Source of the DNA: Muraenolepis orangiensis
Taxonomy: Eukaryota > Chordata > Actinopteri > Gadiformes > Muraenolepididae
Direction of reading: 5' to 3'
DNA: 64,000 nt
NCBI GenBank assembly: GCA_027704905.1
Contig: CM051001.1
Coordinates: 25,432,237-25,496,236 of the forward strand
Below are positions 41,441-52,197 of this stretch, piece after piece. The notes under the pieces are model-generated. The model did no database searches. It saw only the letters and a list, made by a program, of their open reading frames with translations, and was not told the origin of the DNA. Position 1 is the first letter of the stretch, and the number at the start of each line of letters is the position of its first letter. The translations under genes and the position numbers were made by a program.

Positions 41441-41803
41441 CTTAAAATGGTCTCATTCTATGTCCCTTCCCAGGCTCTTTTTTGATGCAACCATGAGAAG
41501 GGACAGGATGTTCGTTCACTGGGCTACGGCTATTTCCCTTTTTTGGTCGATTTATCTAATATATGTATAATGATAAGGATTATCTGACTGTACACCTTTA
41601 CAGTACATTACAGTAAATACATGTTTGACACATAATACTTTGGGTAGCATAGAAAGTCCCCATGTTACAATGTGTGTATTTTTATACAATCCCTTTTGGA
41701 ATGCCAAAAAATAAAATCTGCTCTAGCCGATTGATAATGATTGTTGATAATGCTCTCTTCCAATTGTTTAAGGTGAGTCCAAATAAATTGTTTAAGGACA
41801 GTT

Positions 41804-41842
41804 AAGGTGTCGGTTACGGTTAAGGTGTTGGTTACGGTTAAG
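41804..41842. repeat. 18-bp tandem repeat (TTAAGGTGTYGGTTACGG)
   Basis: Two full units and a partial third directly abut the left end of the element at 41844. Confidence 0.9.
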
Positions 41843-41843
41843 C

Positions 41844-42777
41844 CTCAGTCACACATTCCCGATTTTTACTTCCATCCTTGATAGGACCATTCCCGATTAA
41901 AATGTGTCAAAAGTCTGATCAAGATCCTGATTCGTGGCGGGAAATTCACAAATTTTACAACAATCAGATATTGTTCAGGGAGCGTCCTGATTCTCCCTAA
42001 TGCGATCCGACAGTGATCAGACAGTGACCGAACAGTGAACCGACGCTGACTGAAGACATCCATTAGACATTTGGCAAGATCTGGACGCAATCTGGACTCA
42101 ATCGGCAAGAAACGGCAATGAAACATTTCTCCAAATCATGCCTGTTCATCACGACAGCCGTCGAGGACACCGTCCAGACACCGTCCAGACAACACAGGAC
42201 ATTGTTAAGATTTTGATCCGATACAGCATAATCTTTCACGACATAGTCACGATGGTAATCCGACTAGACAAAATCGGCTGAGTTTCCCGAATGTTCCCGA
42301 ATGTTACGGGACGCACTAAACTGTCGGGAGTGCTTGGCCGACCTCTCGGACCTTTCTTGATCCGTAGGACTCTGTTACGAACGTCAGACAATGATAGGAC
42401 ATTCCAGATCATTGAGGATAGTAATCCTCAGTATAACTAGCTCGGCGGCAGTATAGCTCAGGAGGTCGAGTGGTCGACTCACAACCTGGTTTGATCCCCC
42501 TGCTCCTCCTAGCAAAAACTTCCGTGGTGTCCTTGAGCAAGACACCCTAACCATAACTGCTCCCGACATGCTGGCTGTCTTCTTGTATGGCTGACTCCGC
42601 CGTCAGTGGTTGAATGTGTGTATGAATGGGTGAATGTGAGGCATGACTTGTAAAGGGCTTTGGATAAAAGCGCTATATAAAAGCATCCATTACCATTAAT
42701 CCGACTTTTTCACTTTTCATGTCGTAGCGCTGTCTGATCTCAAACGGGAGCCAAAATGTGGGGAATGTGTGACTGAG
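41844..42777. mobile_element. 934-bp non-autonomous DNA element with perfect 17-bp TIRs
   Basis: CTCAGTCACACATTCCC at 41844-41860 is exactly inverted at 42761-42777. The interior has no open frame and is rich in TCCGACAGTGATCAGACAGTGA-type short direct repeats (about 42005-42045). A SINE is inserted at 42444-42700, so the original element was about 670 bp. No clear target-site duplication was found, so the superfamily is open. Confidence 0.8.
42444..42700 (+). mobile_element. tRNA-derived SINE
   Basis: It has a pol III box A-like TAGCTCAGGAGGTCGAGTGG and a box B-like GGTTTGATCCC (42488-42498). The body contains GTGTCCTTGAGCAAGACACCC, and the 3' end GGATAAAAGCGCTATATAAAA is the shared fish LINE/SINE tail. 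Length and order match the common fish SINE design. Confidence 0.85.
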
Positions 42778-43200
42778 ACAGTTGGTGTTTCCAACTCAAG
42801 TCAATTGGCTTTAGAGCTTTCTTGGCCACTCTAGAGTTTAGGAGTGTTCAATGCAAGCTAAATGTGTGTGAATGGCCCGCTGCTTTACTCATTGTTCCGG
42901 CTAGTCATGGAAGTGTTGCTTCCTCAAAAGTCACCCCCACACCTTATATTGCATAATAGAGTCCATTTGGTGTTCCCTAATTGGAACTTGGTGAGCCACC
43001 ATTAGTCCTTGATGGTAGTTCATCATCATAGAAGCCGCCTTTGCTTCTCATGATCACACAATCTGATTGTTTACCTCCTTCATTAGATGCAAGTGTCACT
43101 ACATAATGCCAGGGGGGAAGTTGAATAGTCGTTTGGAACCCAGCTCACAATTAAAAGCATGGGGGGTTTATCTGCCCTCTGGGGCAGCGTTTATATATGC

Positions 43201-43252
43201 ATCATGCAAGCATGCACACACACACATGCACGCACGCACGCACGCACGCACG
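43201..43252. repeat. (CA)n(CGCA)n compound repeat
   Basis: CACA followed by five to six GCAC units. It is rich in CpG, unusual for this window. Confidence 0.95.
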
Positions 43253-43488
43253 CTCCTTGCCTTTCCCACAACATTACACAACTAACCTTTTCTCTCGCCC
43301 GTTTGTACGCTTGTAAAGAAGTAGTTCCCGGACTCCGTGTAGAGGGGATTCATCATAGAGATAAGCATGTGGGCCGCACTGCTGCTACAGGACGTTAAAA
43401 GGCCGACACCAAATCTGTGTGTGATGTATAGATCGCTTATGCTAAAGTTTGTCTGATTAATCCAGTGCAGCAGAACCCCATTGGCCCC

Positions 43489-43503
43489 CTGTGTGTGTGT
43501 GTG

Positions 43504-43577
<74 letters not shown>
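43489..43577. repeat. Compound (GT)n(CT)n microsatellite
   Basis: A short GT run, then about 70 bp of pure CT. Confidence 0.97.
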
Positions 43578-43580
<3 letters not shown>

Positions 43581-43704
43581 GGTGGCTATCCGGTAGTGCG
43601 TAGTAGGAGCGAGGAGACTGGAATGTGGAATGATATAAGGGGCCGTGGCTATACGGGCAAGTGCTGTGGAAGCGAGGAGGCAGGAGTGCAAACTGTGACA
43701 TTTC

Positions 43705-43707
<3 letters not shown>

Positions 43708-43756
<49 letters not shown>
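43708..43756. repeat. (CT)n microsatellite
   Basis: About 49 bp of CT, only 130 bp from another CT array. Confidence 0.97.
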
Positions 43757-43760
<4 letters not shown>

Positions 43761-44343
43761 CTGTGCTGCCGGTGGCTCCCTTGTACCTGCAGGGTACATA
43801 TAACTGAGCTCCGAAGGTCATTATTTCCTTTCAAAGTAACAGTGTGTAACAGCATATACTAAGATCTAATTAGTTCTAGTATTTGTGCACAAATCAATTT
43901 CAATTATTTAGAAAATATATAGTATATAAAATACTATTAGAAGTATTAGGGAATTAAGGAAACTTTGTTTTATCCCCCAACAGACAATCGATACATTATT
44001 TATCTGTAATCCCTAGTGCCAAATGTCTGGAAATAAGTCATGTCTGGTTATGATTGATATCTTGAACGAATAACATCAAAAATACATTTGCTATATTACG
44101 TATTGCTAATCATTTAAGTATTATGCACTGTATGGCATTGGAAAAGTACCCTTGGAAAAAGTTTTGAATAAATTACCATCCGTGAGTTTGCCGGCATGTT
44201 TAGCTTTTTATTTTCAAAACCGCTATTTGAGAAAGAAAAATGCGTTTCAGTTGGTTCATTTTTATAATGTATAGAGTGTTTAGAGTGTATTCCCCTGAGA
44301 GTTTCTGTCAGCAAAAGATACTTGTTCACTACAAGTCATATAC

Positions 44344-44366
44344 AGGTATATATATATATATATATA
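44344..44366. repeat. (TA)n run
   Basis: Short TA array. Confidence 0.9.
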
Positions 44367-44464
44367 CTTAAACCTGAAATACCTCGCTTTTCTTTTGCCA
44401 TAAATAGTCATAAACAATGTATATGTTGCAGTTGCATATGTTGCAATTGTAGCGTTAATGTTAC

Positions 44465-44918
44465 TGTCATGGCCGGGTGTAGGTGGGACCCAAGAGCAGG
44501 GAGAACAGACGTCAGATGGAACAGGTGCTTTAATGTCGGATCCAAGGCAGAGGTAGTCGGTAACAGGAAGTCGAGGGTTGAGGCAGAGGTACAAAGACGC
44601 AAGGCAAAAACAAGGTTGTTATCCAGGGGAGGGTCGAAACACGGTGGATCAATGGGCAGAACAACAATGAACTTAGCTTGATACGAACGTGAGGCTTTCT
44701 GAAAATCAGGGTGATGATCCAGCATTGAGTTAGACAACAGACACAGCTTAAATACAGCTTGGTAATGAGGTGCGATTGACAACAGGTGAGTTGAGTAGGG
44801 AACGGCTGACAGGGAAAACACAAAGTGGCATCTTGGAACGGAGTCGTGACATCGCAGATCCAGGAAGCCAGCGGAGCTCCCGGACTAGGAGCGTGAAGAG
44901 CTTGGTTGGATCGTGACA
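44465..44918 (-). mobile_element. Solo LTR with 5-bp target-site duplication
   Basis: A 454-bp block begins TGTCATGG and ends GTGACA, flanked on both sides by GTTAC (44460-44464 and 44919-44923). On the minus strand it has a TATTTAAG TATA-like site and, later, an ATTAAA polyadenylation-like signal near the end, so transcription orientation is minus. TG...CA ends and a 5-bp duplication fit a Ty3/gypsy-type LTR left by LTR-LTR recombination. Confidence 0.88.
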
Positions 44919-44923
44919 GTTAC

Positions 44924-45660
44924 AATAAAACACAATGTAATGTCTAAGTACATGAGAAACATTGGTGATTTGCGTTTGATAGACAGCGGGTCAACTGTGT
45001 TAGCGTTTTCATACTTCACCGCCATTTCGAAGCCTGATTCACTCTGCCTTCTGCTCATTCTGTCTAAACGTCAGCATCTACAAATGCTGCTATCAGTGAC
45101 ATGTCTCCACATACGGTATGTCTGTTTACCTAGAGAGAGAGGGGTGATAGGGATCTTTCTGTTCAACTCAAAAGAGTAACCTCATATTGTTAAGCGCAAG
45201 ACTAGCATGCCCAAACAGAGAGTTGAGTGAGACATAGAGAATAGAGTTTACTGGGTGAATTATAGTTTGAACTTCAGGCTGGATATCAACTTGACACCCA
45301 ACTGCAGGCCAGCCCTGGGGAAGTAATGTGGAATTATAAAATAAACAATCATGGACAGTCATCAAAATGTATTATGATAATTTCCACCCGTCCATTTATT
45401 GTATTCACTTATTCCTGGAGCCTATTGCGGATGATGGATCCTTTAAATAGGATATTGTATTACAGCCCAATGCATTTCGACGATTCCATCATCACTGATG
45501 TGCACAGACATTTAATTTTATTAGGAAATATTCATTTTTTGCTGAACATCCAGATGTGAAGAACAGATATCATCACACTTCCCTTCAATGACAAAACAGT
45601 TTAAGGTGCAAATATCCTCTACTAGCTTAGTTAACACAATGACTCACGCCACAGTTAGAC
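44924..45660. other. No feature recognised
   Basis: Unique-looking sequence between the solo LTR and the SINE. Confidence 0.4.
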
Positions 45661-45893
45661 CGTGTTTTATAGCTCAGTCAGTTAGGACTTGCCTTGGGAA
45701 CCGGAAGTTCGCAGGTTCAAGTCCCCGGAAACACCTGGGCACTGCCAAGGTGTCCTTGAGTAAGGGCCCCTACAATACAATCCCCGCGCAGCTGTATATA
45801 CTACATAGCTGTATATACTACATATATATTATATTATAGCTGCCCACTGCTCTCAACACTAGGATGAATTAAATGCAGAGAAACAAATTTCAC
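45661..45893 (+). mobile_element. tRNA-derived SINE, second type
   Basis: Box A-like TAGCTCAGTCAGTTAGG (about 45670) and box B GGTTCAAGTCC (45714-45724) are separated as in tRNA-derived SINEs. The body has AAGGTGTCCTTGAGTAAGG, a 17-bp duplication AGCTGTATATACTACAT, then CTGCCCACTGCTCTCAACAC and TTAAATGCAGAG, typical of fish SINE tails. It shares the GTGTCCTTGAG(C/T)AAG block with the SINE at 42444. It is not a functional tRNA gene: the cloverleaf 3' half is absent. Confidence 0.75.
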
Positions 45894-47900
45894 CAAATCA
45901 AAACCTAATCTAGAAAGATCCCGTGCCTCCCCACACTCATCTTTAGTTTCAGGGTTGGTTCAGGTCTTATCTTTGACACATTACACACACACTTTGTTTA
46001 CATCTTATTCATACTGTTACTACATCTCTGTTTGTATACAGTACATCTCTGGTCATACATGTATGTTTATACATTTATTTGTATCGTCATACCTGCATTT
46101 TGTCACTTTTGCGCACTCATCTCAAAAGTGTATTCTATGTTTTGATTTTGATCATTTATTGTAGTGTTTTTATTTGATATACTCTTTTTTTGGGGGGGGG
46201 GGTGGGGGGGCTTGGCAACGACTGCCAACGACTGCTTCCTGTAATTGTTGTGCATATGACGTATACACATTTTTTTATACTTTTTTTCTTACATTTTTAT
46301 TCCCGGTTATTTAAAAAAGTTGTTGAAACAAATGTTGAAACTCGTCTAAATGTGTTTGATATTGACTTGTGTTATTTATTTCTCTCATTTATTCTAAATG
46401 TGATCCACTGCTGCTATTTTATATTTGACAATGTTTTTAGTATAGGATTGTATTCCTGCTGTGCGTGTTTTGAAAAGCTCTATACAAAACAATATTATTA
46501 TTATTATTATTATTATCTACTTGAGATGGTTAAACTCGGATTACATCCACTGTGTAGGATTTGAAATATTGCATTGTAATATTGAGAGCTTTATGACAAA
46601 ATACAAAAAATAATAATAGAGAAAAAAAATTAAAAACAGTGATAGACATGAACCTCTGAAGCTACTTTGGAAAAACAATTCTTAGATCTCGGCCATCAGT
46701 AATAAAAACCATTCCGTGTGAAGCTGTGACATTTTCTTTCGGAAAGAGATATATAACAACTGTATAAAAACACCCCAGAGCCATGGCTCTGGAGCCCCCA
46801 CTCCCTTCCCTTCCCAAGTCACACAAACGGTAATGCGGTGAAAGGGAAGGGCTGTTAGAAAACTAAAACCATGACAAATGTGTCCCCGTCTGTCTCTTAC
46901 CACCGAGACCGGCAACCGGCTTTGTTTTACCTTGGAACCCAAACCCAGAGTGACGTCGTAACACCACACTCTTCTCACTCAAGGTTTCCATGACCACTGT
47001 TGTTCCACTGAAACCAAGCCGAAATCAAGCAAGCTCATTCCTGTTATACATACTGTATATATGCAGAACATCTGCTCATCAGTTATTGTACATCGTACAA
47101 ACGTAACTTGGCTCCACAGCTAAAAAGGGAGCGTGATTAAGTTCACCTGTCTACGCTGGCCAACGTAACATTTAAACCCATGATATCATACCGCAAGTCT
47201 TTCTCCAGCTCATAAAATGCCTGAGAGGGGCCACAGCTGGAGACACAGCTGGGTAGCCTACGCTTTTGTCATGTTTTGAACGATCCGAACAAAAAATCCC
47301 CACACGCCATCACACGCCTTCTCCTGGCCTCCAAGCTCATATTCAGTTTCAGGTTTAGATCAGGTCATTCCCTCTCATCTTTAACATTGAAAACAGAACC
47401 GAGAGGGTGGACATACTCCCGGTTATGAGCAGCTGACAAGCAAAAGGGAATTCATCAATCAGCCTTGAATTGTCTTAGTTGGTTAAAGGCCAAATTGATT
47501 GATGGTCAACACTTCTACTGGTGGTGGACAACTGAAACCAACCGAAGTTGAGGCTTCCTTCAACTGATGTCAACATACAAAAAGCTCTTGTTTGCATGTT
47601 CCAAGGAAGTTAATGAATAGAATGTCTAGTGTGAGGTTTAGCAGGAAAGCAGAGGGATCTGTGACCTTTTGGTGTCGCTTGGAAAGCTGTCGGTGCAACA
47701 TTACAGATTCTGATTATCATGGAGAAATCCAATTACCCCCTTCACCATGACAACGCCTCTTAGGAGTTCTTTCTTTCACTGATTGGTGGTATGCTTTGTT
47801 TTCTGTAGCTTTTGTTATGTCTTAGCCTTAGTCAGTTGTAGCTTCTGAGGGCTCTGTTCATATAGCCAGAATGAACCCCCATTAGCATTGGAGCTTTTCC
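45894..47900. other. No gene recognised; poly-G and a retroelement tail
   Basis: Includes a G-rich run (46191-46209, interrupted by one T) and the tail at 46470-46516. Open frames such as 46190-46564 end in the TTA repeat and have no domain. Confidence 0.4.
46470..46516 (+). repeat. Retroelement 3' end with (ATT)n tail
   Basis: TTGAAAAGCTCTATACAAAAC followed by about eight ATT units resembles fish SINE/LINE 3' ends of the AAGCGCTATA type with a trinucleotide tail. The upstream body was not identified. Confidence 0.5.
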
Positions 47901-47982
<82 letters not shown>

Positions 47983-47989
47983 CGTGTGT
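47901..47989. repeat. (GT)n microsatellite with AT interruptions
   Basis: GT array interrupted by several TATGTG units and one GC near the right end. Confidence 0.96.
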
Positions 47990-50900
47990 CCTCCCTGCAT
48001 ACATGTGTGAGGATGTGCTTTTATGCCAATTGCTTGGTGATGGTGAACTGGGTGTTGTCCCTGCAGCTTCAAGTGCTGGCAGCTTCTGCTGCCTCTCCTC
48101 TCATAGATAAATATGTATTGGACTTTAAAATTGTACCTGCTCAAACATCGAAATATGCTGTCCTCTTTATTTCCACAATGAATCTTACTTACATAAAAGC
48201 TTGGTGAAGGATTTGCAGAAGCTATGCTGGCCTAATGTCCCCCTTCAGTGAATCAATATTCACATGAAAACCATGAGACTTGTTTAATCTGTCAACTGTG
48301 AATATTTAAAAACCACCTGCTACATTTTCCTTTGTTTTCAAGAGTAAACAATATAGCCATTGTGAAAAAGTAAGACTGGCACTAGCTGTTAAAGCCTCCG
48401 ACAACAAGGCAAAAATATAAAAAATGCATACATAATGTAAAAGTTAAGTTGCCTTACTGTGCATATATCAACATTTGAGTACGAATTCATGTTCATAAAC
48501 ATTAGAAATATTTGTTCAAAACAACAGCGCCATGATCAGGACTGTGTGGGAGTGTCACTGGCACGCTTGATTGACATCTACCGAGCCACACCTCCTTTAA
48601 ATAATCTTAATACGAAGCTAAAGAATAACATGAAGACACTGTCAGAGAAGAATACAAATGTCCATATTTGCATTGAAATGATAATAAGTAATGAATAAAA
48701 AAAGATTCATTACAATTGACTTTGTCATAGTTTAGTCGGTTCCACACTTCCACATCATAAACTTAAACATCAGCTGGCTAACCCGGTACAGTATTCTGTA
48801 GACATTGTAACCCTCATCTTTAAAGAATAAATTGTTTTATTCTTCATGAGCTTCATTACACCCAAGCTCCGGTGTGGGTGTAACATACATAGACTAGATG
48901 AAAGAATACAGGTGAAACAGACTGTGTACATTGATGGAAACTACAGTAGACTTTTTGGGTTGAAAAACAGCACCTATGAGTTCTGCACCATCAGTATGTG
49001 CCAGTCTCCTAATGTATGTCCTCTCATCTTCTCATTCATCAGCTTGCATCCTCTTCTTGCTCTAATATGCATCCCAGTATCACCCAGTCATCTTATTGGA
49101 CCCTGCATGAAGAACATAAACTTCAGGTAAACTTCAGTTTCACAATGTGGTAACCTGCTCTGGAGCAGGTTATGTTGGAGATAACAGATCGACACGTATA
49201 AAGCATTGCCTAGCGACCAATCAATTGTCTTGGAAAATGAAGGATATTGTTGCAAAATGAGCCGAAGGACAGTGTATAGTATAGTGAACACACGTTTATT
49301 GCCCAAAGCCGTCAGCTAACAAGCTAGTTTCCACAAACACACACTTCACTCTAACACGGAACAACAACTCCTAAACTCCCGCCCACCCGGAACGACTCCC
49401 CTCGGGCCCACCCTCAATCACAGCCTTCCCCAGGCCATTATAATATCATGGACCTTGATGTGCGAATTGCACATCCTGACAAATAATTCCCTGACAAATA
49501 TCTATATGAAAGATATAGATTCACAGTGGAGGGAATGGCTTCTCTTTTTTCAGCTTCTTGAGCTATGTTGCCAGTGTTACACGTCAAAGGTTGAATGACC
49601 TTGTGTTTGTTCTTAATTTGCTCCTACGGCCGTTGGGAGCACATCCCACACTGCTGGTATTGCAGCTGAAAGCATAAAGCTAAACAGGTCTTACATGCCA
49701 TTAAGAATACACGAAAGCAACCCATTAATTTAATGGAATACACATTGCCATAATGATGGGCCAGTGATATTGTAATATAATATATCATTATTTCAGTTAA
49801 TATAACATACGCAGTCGACACAATTTTTGGCCAGCTTTCCTTCCTGCCTTTAGCAGCAGCAATTGTGTTACTTTTACCCTGGATTATATATTTTTAATCT
49901 TCGTATTTGTTTATTATTATAGTTTGCCCATCTTCGGTAAAATGTATGGCTTGTCTATTGGTCATATGGTGCAAACACTGTCCCTTTTACATGAACATGC
50001 TCAATGCTAGATTGGGAAAACCTCAGTTGACTTTACAAGTTGATGTCAAATATCATTGTATGTTGAACTTACCGTAGTTTCGTAGTATGGGTCTCAGATA
50101 AGGGGCCATAGCTGGAAGGTACAACTCCAGGGTGTTTTGAGCCAACGCTTGTCACATCGGAGGTGTGATTTGCTTTGATTTAATTGGCTGATACAGATGC
50201 TGCACAGACTAATGTGTTGATAATAATGTTTTTATAACACATAAAAAACAACGTAATGAGCACATACTACCATACAAAATCAGTTTTAGTTTTTATAGTT
50301 TTAGTAATTTTAGTAATAGTTTTTAGAATACATTGCATTACAGTTTTGTTTTCAACTGCAGATACCATATTGGTTTTCCATTTTTATTAGAAAGATACAG
50401 AAAGCTGAGCCATGAGTCATGTACATGTTGCCAACTGTCAGATCATTGCTAATGTTGATGGTGGGCCAGTGTATTTGATGCTCACCTCTACAGATGCCAC
50501 ACTTGGTGCCAAGAATCATGAACAGCTAGCCGGACGACACAGCTGCCAATGTGCATCAGAGCACCCACTCGCACTCATGGATCTCTTGTGTGCAGAACAG
50601 AATAGTTATGGAATTGTAATGGAGATTTGTCCTTCCTTGTGGAGCAAACAAACATTGTTTCCCACTCATCCTTTTTAATGGCTTTATTGATGGTGTTGCA
50701 TATGAATAGCTGTTGAGTCAAGTGACTGCCTGGCTATGAAGGATGTTGCCCTGCTGTTGATGGGGTTCCAGCTTTAGAGAGAGGTTAAGAGGTTATATTA
50801 TATGCCGTGTATGAAATCCTTTTGCATCAATATTCATGCAAGAGGGATTTTCTCCATTTGGGTTTAATCCAATTTACTGCTCGCCACCATTGCAAAAGCT

Positions 50901-51714
50901 TCATCCATCCCAAACTGAATAAATGATTAACTTCTGCAAAAGATTATGGAATACAAAACCACAGAAGGGGAAAAACTGTCGATAAATAGGGATGGCCGTC
51001 TACTTCCCTGCTATTTAAAAATCGACCGATTGGCGGATGACTTTGGGCTGGCTGGGATTATTATTATTATTTTAATTTTTTATTTAATTTAAATTTATTC
51101 TTGGAAAGGGCAGCAAAATGCTGACATTAAATGGCGATACTGTAGGACTGTTCAAGGAACCGAGGGCTGGTCCTCCAGGAATTGTAGGAACGAAAGGAGC
51201 CAGAAGCGCTCATCCTCTTGTCAAAGGTCAATGCATTGTGGACTGGTTTTAGCCCACTGGTTGCTTTAAATATTGTTTAAAGTTGCCATCATTTTTGCTT
51301 TTGCTTTGTCACATGGTAACCTCCAGCATGCTTCAGAGGTGTTTGAAGACGTTTGGCTTTGGATGTGCAGATATTAATCATGTAGTATTAAAATAATGGG
51401 TGGGGTGGGGTAGGTTGGGGAGCTCAGTGACCCAGGAGGACCTCGACAAAGAGCTTCTTATCTTCCACACTGAGCCAGTGGTTGGAATATCTGTTCAGGA
51501 TGCACCCTGGGTCCCAACCTTTCGAGGTGAAACCGGGAAAGAACCCACTGGGGAGCAGACCCCAGGAGAATAATAATTACAGCTACTGGCTGGATTCCCC
51601 TAGTATCTGCCCTGTTACCACAGTCCCTGTTCTCTATACAACGCAAGAAGGATGGATATACCGTATTGATATGCAGGCTCACACACGCAAGGTCAGAAAC
51701 AATATTTTTTTCCC
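47990..51714. other. No feature recognised
   Basis: About 3.7 kb without a recognised gene or element. 49262-49440 (GTGTATAGTATAGTGAACAC, then TTTATTGCCC) might be the edge of a minus-strand LTR, but no partner end was found. Confidence 0.35.
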
Positions 51715-52197
51715 CAATTAGTGAACACATGTTGCTTGTCATGCGAGTTCATCTCCACGCGGTGCGTGGCCAAGGCCAAACGCATCATAAAAGACATTGC
51801 CCACCCCAGCCACCAACTGTATTCACTTTTACCGTCAGGCAGGCGATACCGCAGTATCAAGTGCCGTACAAATAGACTCCGAGATAGCTTCCACAGTCAG
51901 GCCATCAGGCTGCTGAACAAGGGCGTATAGCATATAACAATGTATATTTTATTACATGGATTTATATACACATATTGCTCTTTTTCTGTGCCGATATATT
52001 GCATTTTATAAATTGCATTCTTATTTTTCTTCTTTATTCTATTCTATTTTATTCTATTTTTATCAAATTTTTTTCTATCTTATTTTTATAACTGCTGTCT
52101 GTCGTCGGGTATTGCACATAATAATTTCACACCACTGCTTTATACTTGTGTAAACTGTGAAGTGACAATAAACTTGACTTGACTTGACTTGACTTGA
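51715..52197 (+). mobile_element. LINE 3' end, (ACTTG)n-tailed
   Basis: A frame with RCVAKAKRIIKDIAHPSHQL and SLLPSGRRYRSIKCRTNRLR is the C-terminus of an L2/CR1-group LINE polyprotein. It ends AIRLLNKGV at 51930. A 3' UTR of about 260 bp follows, ending GTGACAATAAACTTG plus four ACTTG units (to 52197). It is a different subfamily from the (TCTAA)n copies, but the C-terminal pattern (HP..H.L..LLPSGRRYR) is the same. Confidence 0.85.

Larger units (their letters stand above)
35215..41445. mobile_element. Two-gene DNA transposon: rve-type integrase plus HECT/G2E3-like gene
   Basis: Inverted terminal regions (about 35215-35376 and 41320-41445) share palindromic GCGAGATCTCGC units. They also share an inner block with TAGCTCAACGT and GTTCAACCACAACAA, next to the start of each gene. 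A + strand integrase-like gene (35355-36720) and a - strand SAM/HECT-like gene (37366-41286) converge inside. The organisation, an integrase-like transposase with a second large gene, is that of a DNA transposon; IS3EU is a possible superfamily, named tentatively. Both genes have stops or frame breaks, and a LINE interrupts the second. Exact ends and target duplication could not be defined. Confidence 0.75.
42778..44459. other. No gene recognised; clustered microsatellites
   Basis: Contains the CA/CGCA, GT/CT, CT and TA arrays listed below; otherwise unique-looking sequence. Confidence 0.4.

Noticed and set aside
45661..45730. Possible tRNA gene
   Set aside because: Boxes A and B are present, but the 3' half does not close a cloverleaf and the sequence continues into a SINE body.
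46190..46564. 124-codon open frame after a poly-G run
   Set aside because: It ends in a poly-Tyr stretch encoded by the (TTA)n tail and contains only AT-rich hydrophobic sequence, so it is not credible as a gene.
49262..49440. Possible minus-strand LTR edge (TTTATTGCCC)
   Set aside because: No second boundary, target duplication or homologous copy was seen in the window.
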